Below are positions 35,303 to 44,045 of a stretch of DNA of 64,000 bases, piece after piece. Numbering within the stretch: position 1 is the stretch's first letter; each line of letters begins with the position of its first letter. Location of the stretch: positions 62,001-126,000 of the forward strand of contig JBOEGS010000008.1 in the NCBI GenBank assembly GCA_050633545.1, in the 5' to 3' direction. The stretch is from Litorivita sp050633545 (GTDB lineage Bacteria > Pseudomonadota > Alphaproteobacteria > Rhodobacterales > Rhodobacteraceae). A model generated the notes under the pieces. The model was not told where the DNA came from. It saw nothing but the letters and a program-made list of their open reading frames with translations, and did no database searches. Made by a program: the position numbers and the translations under genes.

Positions 35303-35321
35303 TGCGGAATCTGTTTCCGCA
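35303..35321. promoter_or_regulatory. Perfect candidate IclR-type operator between ligase and SDR
   Basis: TGCGGAATCTGTTTCCGCA has perfect 7-bp arms around five bases. It ends four bases before a consensus TTGACA (35326-35331) reading towards the SDR, and lies 11 bases from a TTGACC box reading towards the ligase. Confidence 0.6.
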
Positions 35322-35401
35322 TCGATTGACAGCCGCCCGCCCCTGCGTCACGCTGCGCCGGACCATCCTTTTTTGCATCCACAATTGTCGGAGTGATCCC
35401 C

Positions 35402-36157
35402 ATGATCGACCTTACCGGAAAAACCGCCATCGTCACCGGATCGTCGCGCGGCATCGGCCGTGCCATCGCCGAATTATTCGCGCGGTGCGGTGCCAATGTC
35501 GTCGTCTCCTCGCGCAGCGAAGAGGCCTGCACCCCCGTCGTCGAAGCGATCAGCGCCGAAGGCGGCGAGGCCCTCGCCATCCCCTGCCACATCGGCAAAA
35601 AGGACGAATTGCAGGCCTTGGTCGACAAGACCATCGCCGCCTACGGGCAGATCGACATGTTGGTGTGCAACGCCGCGATCAATCCGGTTTACGGCCCGAT
35701 GCAGGACCTGAGCGACGAGGCCTTTGACAAGATCATGGGCACCAATGTGCGCTCGACCTTCAACCTGTGCAACATGGTCCTGCCCGGCATGGCGCAAAAT
35801 GGCGGCGGCACGGTGGTGATCCTGTCGTCCATCGCGGGGATCAGGGGCAGCCTGACCATCGGCGCTTACGGCATCTCGAAAGCCGCCGAAGCGGCACTGG
35901 CGCGCAACCTCGCGCTGGAATGGGGGCCAAAGAACATCCGCGTCAATGCCTTGGCTCCGGGGTTGATCAAAACCGATTTCGCCAAGGCGCTTTGGGAGGA
36001 CAAGGAGCGGCTCGACCGGATCGAACAGCGCACGCCGCTGCGCCGGATCGGCGCGCCCGAAGACATCGCGGGCACGGCGCTGTTTCTGGCCTCCGACCTG
36101 TCGGCCTATGTCACGGGGCAAACCATCGTCGCGGATGGCGGCGAGACGATTTCCTGA
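35402..36157 (+). CDS. SDR family oxidoreductase
   Basis: A 251-residue classical SDR with VTGSSRGIGRAIAELFARCG, CNAAINPVYGP, the catalytic residues in LSSIAGIRGSL and YGISKAAEAALARN, and the C-terminal SDLSAYVTGQTIVADGG. The ATG at 35402 has GGAG nine bases upstream; a GTG at 35393 is also in frame. It is divergent from an acyl-CoA ligase with a putative shared operator. The substrate is unknown. Confidence 0.9.
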   Translation: MIDLTGKTAIVTGSSRGIGRAIAELFARCGANVVVSSRSEEACTPVVEAISAEGGEALAIPCHIGKKDELQALVDKTIAAYGQIDMLVCNAAINPVYGPMQDLSDEAFDKIMGTNVRSTFNLCNMVLPGMAQNGGGTVVILSSIAGIRGSLTIGAYGISKAAEAALARNLALEWGPKNIRVNALAPGLIKTDFAKALWEDKERLDRIEQRTPLRRIGAPEDIAGTALFLASDLSAYVTGQTIVADGGETIS

Positions 36158-36246
36158 GCAGGATCGCATCGGCTCGCATCGGGCCGGGTCGGATCGGGGT
36201 GGATCGCGGCGGGGCCTGCCTGCGCCTTGCCCCGATGATGCATTTT

Positions 36247-36281
36247 GCGCCCCGCCGCCGCGCCCGCGTGCGGCGGGGCGC
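36247..36281 (+). terminator. GC-rich hairpin after the SDR gene
   Basis: GCGCCCCGCCGC (36247-36258) and GCGGCGGGGCGC (36270-36281) form a perfect 12-bp stem with an 11-base loop, but no T-run follows. It may terminate with Rho or protect the 3' end. Confidence 0.5.
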
Positions 36282-36370
36282 GCAATTCGCGGCCCCCAAG
36301 GGCGCGCGCCGATTTTCCCGTTCAATCCGGCGCGAGATCGTGGTTTAACACCGGTTGAAGGCTTCGGCGC

Positions 36371-36413
36371 GCGCACCGACGCGATACCGACGCAATACCG
36401 ACGTTATACCGAC
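36371..36413 (+). repeat. Four imperfect 11-bp direct repeats upstream of fbp
   Basis: CCGAC recurs at 36376, 36387, 36398 and 36409, exactly 11 bases apart, mostly within ATACCGACG units. The array ends 41 bases before the fbp start. The rest of the 297-base gap holds a GATCG/TCGCATCGG-rich stretch (36160-36215) and the hairpin at 36247. Confidence 0.7.
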
Positions 36414-36454
36414 AGGGGTTTTTCGCCCCCCGTCGCGCAGTTTGAGAGAGCCAC

Positions 36455-37414
36455 ATGAGCCAGCCCGTCATCGCCCCCGACCATATTCCCGCCGATCTTT
36501 ACGACGTGATCGCCGCCCTTTGCACCACCTCGATCGAGGTCGCGGGCATCATCGCCAAAGGCCCGCTGGGCCAGTCTCTGGGCAGCCTCGTGGGCGAGAA
36601 TTCGGACGGCGACGGGCAAAAGGCTCTCGACGTTCTTTGCGACGAAATGTTCACCGCATCGCTCACCCGCGAGAGCGTGCGCTGGTATGCCTCCGAAGAG
36701 CAGGAGGGTGTTAACTTGCTGAATGAAAAGGGGAAATATGCTCTGGCCATTGACCCTCTGGACGGCTCGTCGAATATCGATGTGAATGTCTCCATCGGCA
36801 CGATCTTTTCGATCTTCGAGGCCAAGGATGATGCCGAGGCCAGCTTCTTGCGCCCCGCCTCCGAGCAGCTTTGCGGCGGCTATGTGGTCTACGGCCCGCA
36901 GACCGCATTGGTGGTGACTTTCGGGGCGGGCACACAGATGTATGTGCTTGATCCTGAAACGAAAAAATACGTTCTGACCAATGAGAAAATGTCGATCCCC
37001 GCGACCTCGAAAGAGTTCGCCATCAACGCCTCCAACTACCGCCATTGGGTCAAACCGGTGCGCGATTACGTGGACAATTGCCTCGCCGGTGTGACCGGTC
37101 CGCATGGCAAGGATTACAACATGCGCTGGGTCGGCTCCTTGGTCGCCGAAACCCACCGGATCTTGAGCCGCGGCGGCATTTTCCTCTACCCGTCGGATGA
37201 AAGAAAAGGCTATGAAAACGGTCGCTTGCGCATGATCTACGAATGCGCGCCAATCGCCTTTGTGATCGAACAGGCCGGAGGGCGCGCCACCGATGGCGAG
37301 ACCCCGATTCTGCAGCGGCAGGCCGCCACCTTGCACGGACGTATCCCGCTGGTCTTTGGCTCTGCCGACAAGGTCACCCGCGTTGCCGAGCACCACAATA
37401 TGCCCGCCGTTTGA
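36455..37414 (+). CDS. fbp: Class 1 fructose-1,6-bisphosphatase
   Basis: Hydrolyses fructose 1,6-bisphosphate to fructose 6-phosphate (gluconeogenesis; also the Calvin cycle). The 319-residue product has the metal/phosphate motif AIDPLDGSSNIDVNVSIGT at about residues 99-117, the substrate loop with NYRHW and FLYPSDERKGYENGRLRM, and C-terminal EQAGGRATDG. Neighbouring fba and rpe belong to the same sugar-phosphate pathway. An 11-bp repeat array precedes it. No RuBisCO or phosphoribulokinase gene is in the window. Confidence 0.95.
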   Translation: MSQPVIAPDHIPADLYDVIAALCTTSIEVAGIIAKGPLGQSLGSLVGENSDGDGQKALDVLCDEMFTASLTRESVRWYASEEQEGVNLLNEKGKYALAIDPLDGSSNIDVNVSIGTIFSIFEAKDDAEASFLRPASEQLCGGYVVYGPQTALVVTFGAGTQMYVLDPETKKYVLTNEKMSIPATSKEFAINASNYRHWVKPVRDYVDNCLAGVTGPHGKDYNMRWVGSLVAETHRILSRGGIFLYPSDERKGYENGRLRMIYECAPIAFVIEQAGGRATDGETPILQRQAATLHGRIPLVFGSADKVTRVAEHHNMPAV

Positions 37415-37573
37415 GCCGATTGTCGCGTCCCCGAGAACGACGGGCAAAATGGTAGCGTAAACATCGGGCGAAATGCCCTCATGCCTGTGGCGCAAAGGCG
37501 CATGACATTGTAATCGAAGGTCAAAGCCGCGCGGGATCACACCCCGCCACGACCGGACAAAAGGGATTTCACC

Positions 37574-38635
37574 ATGGCACTTATCACTCTGCGTCAATTG
37601 CTCGACCATGCCGCCGAATACGACTACGGCGTGCCGGCCTTCAACATCAACAATATGGAACAGGGCCTCGCCATCATGCGCGCCGCCGAAGCCGTGGATG
37701 CGCCGGTGATCTTGCAAGCCAGCCGCGGCGCGCGCAATTACGCGGGCGACATCATGCTGCGCCACCTGATCCAGGCCATGGCGGAAATGTTCCCGCATAT
37801 CCCTGTGTGCATGCACCAAGACCACGGCAATAACGAGGCCACCTGCACCAGCGCGATCCGCCACGGGTTCACCTCGGTGATGATGGACGGCAGCCTTGAG
37901 GCCGATGCCAAAACCGCTGCAAGCTACGAATATAACGTGGAAATTACCCGCGCCGTGACCGACATCGCCCATTGGGTTGGCGCCTCGGTCGAGGGCGAAT
38001 TGGGCGTTTTGGGCAATCTGGAAACAGGCGAGGCCGCCGAAGAGGACGGATCGGGCGCATCGGGCAAATTGACCCGCGACCAGATGCTCACCGACCCCGA
38101 ACAATCGGTGGATTTCGTGCGCAAAACCAAATGCGATGCGCTGGCCATTGCCTGCGGCACCTCGCATGGCGCCTATAAATTTACCCGCAAGCCGGACGGC
38201 GAAATCCTCGCGATGAGCACCATTGAGGCGATCCATAAACGCCTGCCCACGACCCACCTTGTGATGCATGGTTCCTCCTCGGTGCCGCAATATCTGCAAG
38301 ACCTGATCAACGCCCATGGCGGCGAGATGCCGCAAACCTACGGCGTGCCGGTCGAAGAGATCGAAAAAGGCATCAAAATGGGCGTGCGCAAGGTCAACAT
38401 CGACACCGATTGCCGCATGGCGATCACCGGCACCTATCGCAAGATCGCGCAGGAAAACCCCGATGAGTTCGATCCGCGCAAATTCAACATCCCCGCGATG
38501 GAAGAGATGACCAAACTGTGCAAAGACCGCTACGAGCGCTTCGGCACCGCCGGTCACGCCAGCAAAATCCGCGTGATCCCCATGGACGACATGGCCAAAC
38601 GCTATGCGGATGGATCGCTCGATCCCAAGGTCTGA
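37574..38635 (+). CDS. fba: Class II fructose-bisphosphate aldolase, Calvin-cycle subtype
   Basis: Zinc-dependent aldolase of 353 residues that joins dihydroxyacetone phosphate and glyceraldehyde 3-phosphate. Metal/catalytic residues are visible in CMHQDHGNN (Asp83, His84), and in SHGAYKF and VMHGSSSVP. The Calvin-type C-terminus NIPAMEEMTKLCKDRYERFGTAG is present. It lies 159 bases after fbp, so a separate promoter is possible. AAGGGA precedes the ATG. A terminator follows before rpe. Confidence 0.95.
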   Translation: MALITLRQLLDHAAEYDYGVPAFNINNMEQGLAIMRAAEAVDAPVILQASRGARNYAGDIMLRHLIQAMAEMFPHIPVCMHQDHGNNEATCTSAIRHGFTSVMMDGSLEADAKTAASYEYNVEITRAVTDIAHWVGASVEGELGVLGNLETGEAAEEDGSGASGKLTRDQMLTDPEQSVDFVRKTKCDALAIACGTSHGAYKFTRKPDGEILAMSTIEAIHKRLPTTHLVMHGSSSVPQYLQDLINAHGGEMPQTYGVPVEEIEKGIKMGVRKVNIDTDCRMAITGTYRKIAQENPDEFDPRKFNIPAMEEMTKLCKDRYERFGTAGHASKIRVIPMDDMAKRYADGSLDPKV

Positions 38636-38679
38636 GGCGGCTTTGCATCTGGGCATTGCGCTTGAGGGGTTCTATATGG

Positions 38680-38706
38680 GGGGTGCGCTGCGGCGCGCCC
38701 CTTTTT
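38680..38706 (+). terminator. Rho-independent terminator after fba
   Basis: GGGGTGCGC, loop TGCG, GCGCGCCCC (one G-T pair) followed by TTTTT. Confidence 0.85.
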
Positions 38707-38728
38707 CATATCTGACCAGAGGCCTGCC

Positions 38729-39418
38729 ATGAGCTTTGACCGTTCCATCAAAATCGCCCCCTCGATCCTGTCGGCGGATTTCGCCAACTTTGGCCAAGAA
38801 ATCCAAGCGATCGAGGCGGAGGGCTGCGATTGGGTCCATGTCGATGTGATGGACGGGCATTTCGTGCCGAACCTTACCTTCGGCCCGCCGCTGGTCAAAG
38901 CGATCCGCCCGCACATCAAAACCGTGATGGACGTGCATTTGATGATTTCGCCGGTGGATCAATACCTTGAGGCCTATGCCGAGGCGGGCGCCGATGTGAT
39001 CACCTCGCATCTGGAGGCCGGACCGCATGTGCACCGCACCTTGCAGGCCACCCGCGCTTTGGGCGCCAAGGCGGGGCTTGCGCTCAACCCCGCCACGCGC
39101 GCCGAAGAGGCCGAATACCTGCTCGATATGGTGGACCTGATTTGCGTGATGACGGTGAACCCCGGTTTTGGCGGGCAAAAATTCATCCACAGCCAGATCG
39201 ACAAGGTGAAAAAGCTGCGCGCGATGATTGGCGACCGGCCGATCCATATCGAGATCGACGGCGGCATCACGCCCGAAACCGCGCCTTTGATGGCGGCGGC
39301 GGGGGCCGATGTTCTGGTTGCCGGGTCGGCGGTGTTCAAGGGCGGATCGGTGCAAAACCCCGCGCCCTACGGCGAGAACATCCGCGCCATCCGCGCGGCG
39401 GCAACGGCGGCGCAGTAA
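38729..39418 (+). CDS. rpe: Ribulose-phosphate 3-epimerase
   Basis: TIM-barrel epimerase of 229 residues that interconverts ribulose 5-phosphate and xylulose 5-phosphate. The family start KIAPSILSADFANFGQEI, metal/catalytic VHVDVMDGHFVPNLTFGP, MDVHLMI, MTVNPGFGGQKFI and EIDGGIT are all present. It follows the fba terminator, so it probably has its own promoter in the 93-base gap. Function secure. Confidence 0.97.
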   Translation: MSFDRSIKIAPSILSADFANFGQEIQAIEAEGCDWVHVDVMDGHFVPNLTFGPPLVKAIRPHIKTVMDVHLMISPVDQYLEAYAEAGADVITSHLEAGPHVHRTLQATRALGAKAGLALNPATRAEEAEYLLDMVDLICVMTVNPGFGGQKFIHSQIDKVKKLRAMIGDRPIHIEIDGGITPETAPLMAAAGADVLVAGSAVFKGGSVQNPAPYGENIRAIRAAATAAQ

Positions 39419-39442
39419 CCGCCCGACCCTTTGAAACCCTGC

Positions 39443-39471
39443 AAAGGCGTGCGGCCCCCGCGCGCCTTTTT
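39443..39471. terminator. Bidirectional terminator between rpe and the PAS-LuxR gene
   Basis: AAAGGCGTGCG, loop GCCCC, CGCGCGCCTTT is an 11-bp stem with one G-T pair, ending in TTTTT. It lies two bases from the stop of the convergent gene. Confidence 0.88.
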
Positions 39472-39472
39472 G

Positions 39473-40042
39473 CTATCCCAGATGCGACAATCGCGCCAAT
39501 AGAGCCGAGGCATTGCGCACTTCGAATTTCTTGAGCAACCTTGCGCGCACGTCTTCGATGCTGCGCGGCGAAAGGCCCAATTCGCGGGCGATCTCCTTGC
39601 TGGTCAATCCGCGCGACAGGCCCGAAATCACATCGCGCTCGCGCGGCGTCAGGCTTTGCGCGGCTTCGGCGCGGGCCAAGGGGGCAAAGCTCATCACCAC
39701 CCGCGACAAAGGCGCATCGGGGGTCAGGGTCTGCGCGCGAAAGCGGAACCAGATCGGCTTGCCGCTGGCATGGCGCATGATGCGCTCGTCGCTATAGGTC
39801 GCCGCTTGTTTGAGCGGCTCAAGCCCGATATCGCGCACGCGGTCGAAATCGCCGCCCGACGGGTAAAGCATCCGAAAGCTTTCGCCCAATAAAGCGGCGC
39901 GCGCATAGCCGAACAATTCGGCAAAACGCGCGTTGCAGGCGCGGATCACGCGATCCTCGCTCAAGACAATCCCGACGGGCGCGGCGTCAAAGGCCAATAG
40001 GGACAGGGTTTGATCCGATATTTCGGGCGCGGTTTGGGGCAA
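39473..40042 (-). CDS. PAS domain LuxR-type transcriptional regulator
   Basis: A 189-residue regulator with an N-terminal PAS fold (about 15-120; APVGIVLSEDRVIRACNARF then AELFGYARAALLGESF) and a C-terminal LuxR helix-turn-helix (about 128-186; LTPRERDVISGLSRGLTSKE then IARELGLSPRSIEDVRARLL). There is no receiver domain, so it should sense a ligand or redox state directly. It is divergent from the M20/dipeptide-importer operon. A 20-bp palindrome in the gap is its most likely site. Confidence 0.9.
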   Translation of the reverse strand: MPQTAPEISDQTLSLLAFDAAPVGIVLSEDRVIRACNARFAELFGYARAALLGESFRMLYPSGGDFDRVRDIGLEPLKQAATYSDERIMRHASGKPIWFRFRAQTLTPDAPLSRVVMSFAPLARAEAAQSLTPRERDVISGLSRGLTSKEIARELGLSPRSIEDVRARLLKKFEVRNASALLARLSHLG

Positions 40043-40086
40043 GTGACGGGTCCATAACGGGGGGCGGCAAAAGGGCGCCCGTGTTC

Positions 40087-40106
40087 ATACGGTATTGAGA
40101 CCGTAT
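40087..40106. promoter_or_regulatory. 20-bp palindrome, candidate LuxR-type operator
   Basis: ATACGGT-ATTGAG-ACCGTAT has perfect 7-bp arms and a 6-base centre, the usual size of a LuxR-family box. It lies between the PAS-LuxR gene and the M20 operon. Thirteen of its bases recur upstream of bioY. Confidence 0.6.
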
Positions 40107-40181
40107 CGCAACCCGCGCAAGCTTGACCAGAGAAAATCGACATCCGGCTGCAAAACATGCGACACAGCGGAGGCGCAAGAG

Positions 40182-41501
40182 ATGGTCAGCGATACCGATC
40201 TGGGACAGCGATTGAGCGAGGCGGTTTTGGCCCGCCGCGACGATTTGATTGCGCTGACCGGAGATTTGATCCGCATTCCGACGCTCAACCCGCCCGGGGA
40301 GAATTACCGCGAGATTTGCGACTACCTTGACCACCGCTTGCTCAAATCGGGGTTCGACACGCGTCTCATTCGCGCCAAAGACGCCCCTGGCGATAGCGAA
40401 AAATACCCGCGTTGGAACATCGTCGCGCGCCGTGAAGGCACCCGCAGCGGCGATTGCGTGCATTTCAACAGCCATATCGATGTGGTCGATGTCGGCAAGG
40501 GATGGACCACCGATCCGTTCGGCGGCGCGCTGATTGACGGTAAAATCTACGGGCGCGGGGCGTGCGATATGAAAGGCGGGCTGGCCGCGAGCATCATCGC
40601 CGTCGAGGCGTTTTTGCAGATCTGCCCCGATTTCGCGGGGGCGATTGAAATCTCCGGCACGGGCGACGAGGAATCGGGGGGCTTTGGCGGTGTCGCCTAT
40701 CTGGCCGAGCAGGGGTATTTCGACCCCAAGCGCGTGCAGCATGTGATCATCCCCGAACCGCTCAACAAGGACCGCATTTGCCTTGGCCATCGCGGCGTCT
40801 GGTGGGCCGAGATCGAAACCCATGGCGAAATCGCCCATGGCTCCATGCCCTTTCTGGGCGATTGCGCCGTGCGCCATATGGGCGCCGTGGTGCGCGAGAT
40901 GGAAGACAGCCTTTTCCCCGCACTGGCGCGCAAACGCACCGACATGCCCGTGGTGCCCGAAGGGGCCAAACAATCGACGCTCAACATCAATTCGATCCAC
41001 GGCGGCCAAACCGAGGGCGAGGCCGATTTTACCGGATTGCCCAGCCCCTGCGTGCCCGATAGCTGCCGCATGGTGATCGACCGGCGGTTCTTGATCGAAG
41101 AGGATATCGACGAGGTCCAAGAAGAGATTCGCAGCCTTCTCGAAAAGGTCCGCGAAGGGCGCGAAAACTTCTCTTATGACATGCGCGAAATGCACCGCGT
41201 CTTGCCGACCATGACCGAAAAATCCGCCCCGATCGTGCAAACCGTTGCCAAAGCGATTGCCGAAACCTTCGGGCGCGAGGCGGAATATGTCGTGTCTCCA
41301 GGTACTTACGACCAAAAACACATCGACCGCATCGGGCGGCTCAAGAATTGCATCGCCTATGGGCCGGGGATTCTGGACCTTGCGCATAAACCGGATGAAT
41401 ATGTCGGGGTGGATGATATGATCCAATCCGCACAAGTGATGGGCCGCAGCCTGATTTCCTTGCTGGTTCAAGGGGATGGCGCCGCCACCAACGGGGAGTG
41501 A
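40182..41501 (+). CDS. M20 family metallohydrolase (ArgE/DapE/CPG2-like)
   Basis: Zinc amidohydrolase/peptidase of 439 residues. Visible metal and catalytic motifs are VHFNSHIDVVDVG (His/Asp), GRGACDMKGGLAA (Asp), GTGDEESGGFG (the base Glu pair) and PGTYDQKHID near the C-terminus. The ATG at 40182 has GGAGG eight bases upstream. It heads an operon with a dipeptide-type importer and an aldehyde dehydrogenase, so it probably cleaves an imported N-acyl or peptide-like compound. The exact substrate is unknown. Confidence 0.9.
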   Translation: MVSDTDLGQRLSEAVLARRDDLIALTGDLIRIPTLNPPGENYREICDYLDHRLLKSGFDTRLIRAKDAPGDSEKYPRWNIVARREGTRSGDCVHFNSHIDVVDVGKGWTTDPFGGALIDGKIYGRGACDMKGGLAASIIAVEAFLQICPDFAGAIEISGTGDEESGGFGGVAYLAEQGYFDPKRVQHVIIPEPLNKDRICLGHRGVWWAEIETHGEIAHGSMPFLGDCAVRHMGAVVREMEDSLFPALARKRTDMPVVPEGAKQSTLNINSIHGGQTEGEADFTGLPSPCVPDSCRMVIDRRFLIEEDIDEVQEEIRSLLEKVREGRENFSYDMREMHRVLPTMTEKSAPIVQTVAKAIAETFGREAEYVVSPGTYDQKHIDRIGRLKNCIAYGPGILDLAHKPDEYVGVDDMIQSAQVMGRSLISLLVQGDGAATNGE

Positions 41502-41506
41502 ACGAC

Positions 41507-42994
41507 ATGTTTAATAAAACCATCAAAGGCGCGCTGATGGGCGCGAGCATTCTGGCATCCGCCGCGGGCGCGGCATGGGCCGAACGCAGCGATCTGACCA
41601 TCGCGATGCAGCTTGAGCCGCCGCATCTCGACCCGACCAGCGCCGCAGCGGGCGCCATCGATAGCGTGGTTTATTCCAACATTTTCGAGGGTCTCACGAG
41701 GTTTGCCTCTGACGGTTCGGTCATTCCCGGTCTGGCGTCGGGATGGGAGATTTCCGAAGACGGTTTGACCTATACCTTCACGCTGCACGGCGGTGTGATG
41801 TTCCATGACGGCACGGCGATGGACGCCGGGGATGTGAAATTCTCGCTCGACCGCGCCCGCGCCGATGACAGCAGCAATGCGCAAAAGGCGCTGTTTGCGG
41901 GGATCACCGATGTCGAGGTGGTGGACCCGCTGACGGTCAAGGTGACGCTGGCCGAACCCAACGGCGCGTTCTTGTTCAATATGGCGTGGGGTGATGCGGT
42001 GATCGTCGCGCCCGAAAGCATCGCGGATATCAAAACCAAACCCATCGGCACCGGCGCGTTCAAATTCGTCAACTGGGTGCAGGGCGATAAAATCGACATC
42101 ATGCGCAACGAGGCCTATTGGGGCGTCAAACCGGCGCTGGAAAAAGCCACGTTCAAATTTATCTCCGACCCGACCGCCGCTTTTGCGGCCGTGATGGCCG
42201 AAGACATTGACGCCTTTGCCGGTTTCCCCGCGCCCGAGAACCTGCCGCAATTCGAGGCCGACCCGCGGTTTCAGGTGCTCGTCGGTTCGACCGAGGGCGA
42301 AACCATCTTGTCGACCAACAACAAAATGCCGCCCTTTGATAACGTCAAAGTGCGCGAAGCGGTGGCCCATGCGATTGATCGCCAAGCCATCATCGACGGG
42401 GCCATGTTCGGATATGGCACCCCGATCGGCTCCCATTTCGCGCCGCATCACCCCGACTATGTCGATCTGACGGGGCTGAGCACCTATGATCCTGAATTGT
42501 CCAAGAAACTGTTGGCCGAGGCCGGTTTCCCCGACGGGTTCAAAACCACGCTCAAACTGCCGCCCCCCTCCTATGCGCGGCGCGGCGGCGAGATCATCGC
42601 GGCGCAACTGCGTGCCGTGGGGATCGAGGCCGAGATCAGCAATCTCGAATGGGCGCAATGGCTGGAGCAGGTGTTCAAGGGCAAGGATTTCGGCCTGTCG
42701 ATCGTCTCGCATACCGAGCCGATGGATATCGGCATCTATGCCAACCCCGATTACTACTTCCAATATGACAACCCCGAATTCCAAGGGTTGATGGGTGAAT
42801 TGACCTCCGAAAGCGATCCGGCCGCGCGCTCGGCTTTGCTCAAGCAGGCGCAAGAGATGATCGCCGAGGATTACGTCAATGGCTATCTGTTCGAGCTGGC
42901 CTATCCCACTGTTGCCAATGCGAAAATCAAAGGTCTGTGGAAAGACGCGCCGACGCAGGCCGTCGATTTGACCGGCGTAAGCTGGACCGATTGA
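41507..42994 (+). CDS. Dipeptide/oligopeptide-type ABC importer, substrate-binding protein
   Basis: Periplasmic solute-binding protein of family 5, 495 residues. The signal peptide ends near GAAWA|ERSDLTIAMQLEPPHLDP. The family block SGWEISEDGLTYTFTLHGGVMFHDGTAMDAGDV is recognisable in shorter parts such as YTFTLHGGVMFHDG. ATG 41507 is used because GGGGAG is eight bases before it; a GTG at 41498 overlaps the previous stop. Together with the downstream permeases and ATPase it forms a complete importer. The ligand may be a peptide, an opine or another nitrogen compound. Confidence 0.92.
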   Translation: MFNKTIKGALMGASILASAAGAAWAERSDLTIAMQLEPPHLDPTSAAAGAIDSVVYSNIFEGLTRFASDGSVIPGLASGWEISEDGLTYTFTLHGGVMFHDGTAMDAGDVKFSLDRARADDSSNAQKALFAGITDVEVVDPLTVKVTLAEPNGAFLFNMAWGDAVIVAPESIADIKTKPIGTGAFKFVNWVQGDKIDIMRNEAYWGVKPALEKATFKFISDPTAAFAAVMAEDIDAFAGFPAPENLPQFEADPRFQVLVGSTEGETILSTNNKMPPFDNVKVREAVAHAIDRQAIIDGAMFGYGTPIGSHFAPHHPDYVDLTGLSTYDPELSKKLLAEAGFPDGFKTTLKLPPPSYARRGGEIIAAQLRAVGIEAEISNLEWAQWLEQVFKGKDFGLSIVSHTEPMDIGIYANPDYYFQYDNPEFQGLMGELTSESDPAARSALLKQAQEMIAEDYVNGYLFELAYPTVANAKIKGLWKDAPTQAVDLTGVSWTD

Positions 42995-43094
42995 TCGCGC
43001 CAATTGGGCGCCGCGCCGCAGATGAAAACGGGCAGGGGCGCACCATGCGCCCTTGCCGCCACAAGGCCAAATCCCCTCTCGCCATAGGACGCTG

Positions 43095-44045
43095 ATGCTG
43101 CGCTATTTGCTCAAACGTGTGTTGTCTTTGGCGCTCTCGCTGGTGGTGGCCAGCGCGGTGATCTTCCTTTGCATCGAAGTCGTGCCCGGCGATCCGGCGG
43201 CCTATATGTTGGGGCTGAACGCGCAAGAGGACACTTTGGCCGCGCTGCGCGCCGAACTGGGCCTCGAAGGCTCGACGCTCTCGCGCTATCTGTCGTGGGT
43301 GGGCGGCATGGTGCAGGGCGATTTCGGCACCTCCTACACCTATCGCACCCCCGTGGCGGAGATGATCGGCGAGAGGCTTTGGGTCTCGCTGCCGCTTGCG
43401 CTTTATGCGTTGGCTCTGTCGACGCTGATCGCCTTTCCCGCCGGTATCTGGGCCGCCTCGCGCCGCGGCAGCCTTGCCGATTACGGGGTGATGGGCGTGA
43501 CGCAATTGGGCGTGGCGATTCCGAATTTCTGGTTTGCGATGCTGATGGTTCTGGTCTTTGCGATCAATCTGCGCTGGATGCCTGCGGGCGGGTTTGCCGG
43601 ATGGGACGCGGGGGCGTTTGCGGCGCTCAAATCGCTGACCCTGCCCGCGATTGCCTTGGCCTTGCCGCAGGCGTCGATCTTGGCGCGGGTCATGCGCTCG
43701 TCGCTGCTTGATACTTTGGGCGAGGATTTTATTCGCACCGCCCGCGCCAAGGGCCTCACCCGCGCGCAGGCCCTGTGGCGGCATGCGCTGCGCAATGCGC
43801 TCATCCCCGTTTTGACCATTATCGGGCTACAGTTTTCCTTCCTTCTGGCCGGTGCGATCATCATCGAGAATGTCTTCTACCTGCCCGGTTTGGGGCGGTT
43901 GGTGTTCAAAGCCATCTCGGCGCGCGACTTGATCGTGGTGGAAAGCGTTGTGATGCTTTTGGTTTTTGCGGTGATTATGGTGAATTTCGCCGTCGATGTC
44001 GCCTATGCCGTGGTTGATCCGCGCCTGCGCAGGGGGCGAGAATGA
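43095..44045 (+). CDS. Dipeptide-type ABC importer permease DppB-like
   Basis: Inner-membrane permease of 316 residues with six predicted membrane segments. The DppB start MLRYLLKRVLSLALSLVVAS and the ATPase-coupling EAA-like loop FIRTARAKGLTRAQALWRHA are clear, as is the C-terminal NFAVDVAYAVVDPRLRRGRE. It starts at ATG 43095. The stop overlaps dppC-like by ATGA. Confidence 0.93.
   Translation: MLRYLLKRVLSLALSLVVASAVIFLCIEVVPGDPAAYMLGLNAQEDTLAALRAELGLEGSTLSRYLSWVGGMVQGDFGTSYTYRTPVAEMIGERLWVSLPLALYALALSTLIAFPAGIWAASRRGSLADYGVMGVTQLGVAIPNFWFAMLMVLVFAINLRWMPAGGFAGWDAGAFAALKSLTLPAIALALPQASILARVMRSSLLDTLGEDFIRTARAKGLTRAQALWRHALRNALIPVLTIIGLQFSFLLAGAIIIENVFYLPGLGRLVFKAISARDLIVVESVVMLLVFAVIMVNFAVDVAYAVVDPRLRRGRE

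Noticed and set aside
36160..36215. Iteron-like origin or CRISPR remnant in the GATCG-rich stretch
   Set aside because: The units are short and irregular, with no spacers, no AT-rich unwinding region and no replication or cas gene nearby.
36404..38656. A 750-codon open frame antisense to fbp and fba
   Set aside because: Same reason: both sense genes are secure and the antisense translation resembles nothing known.
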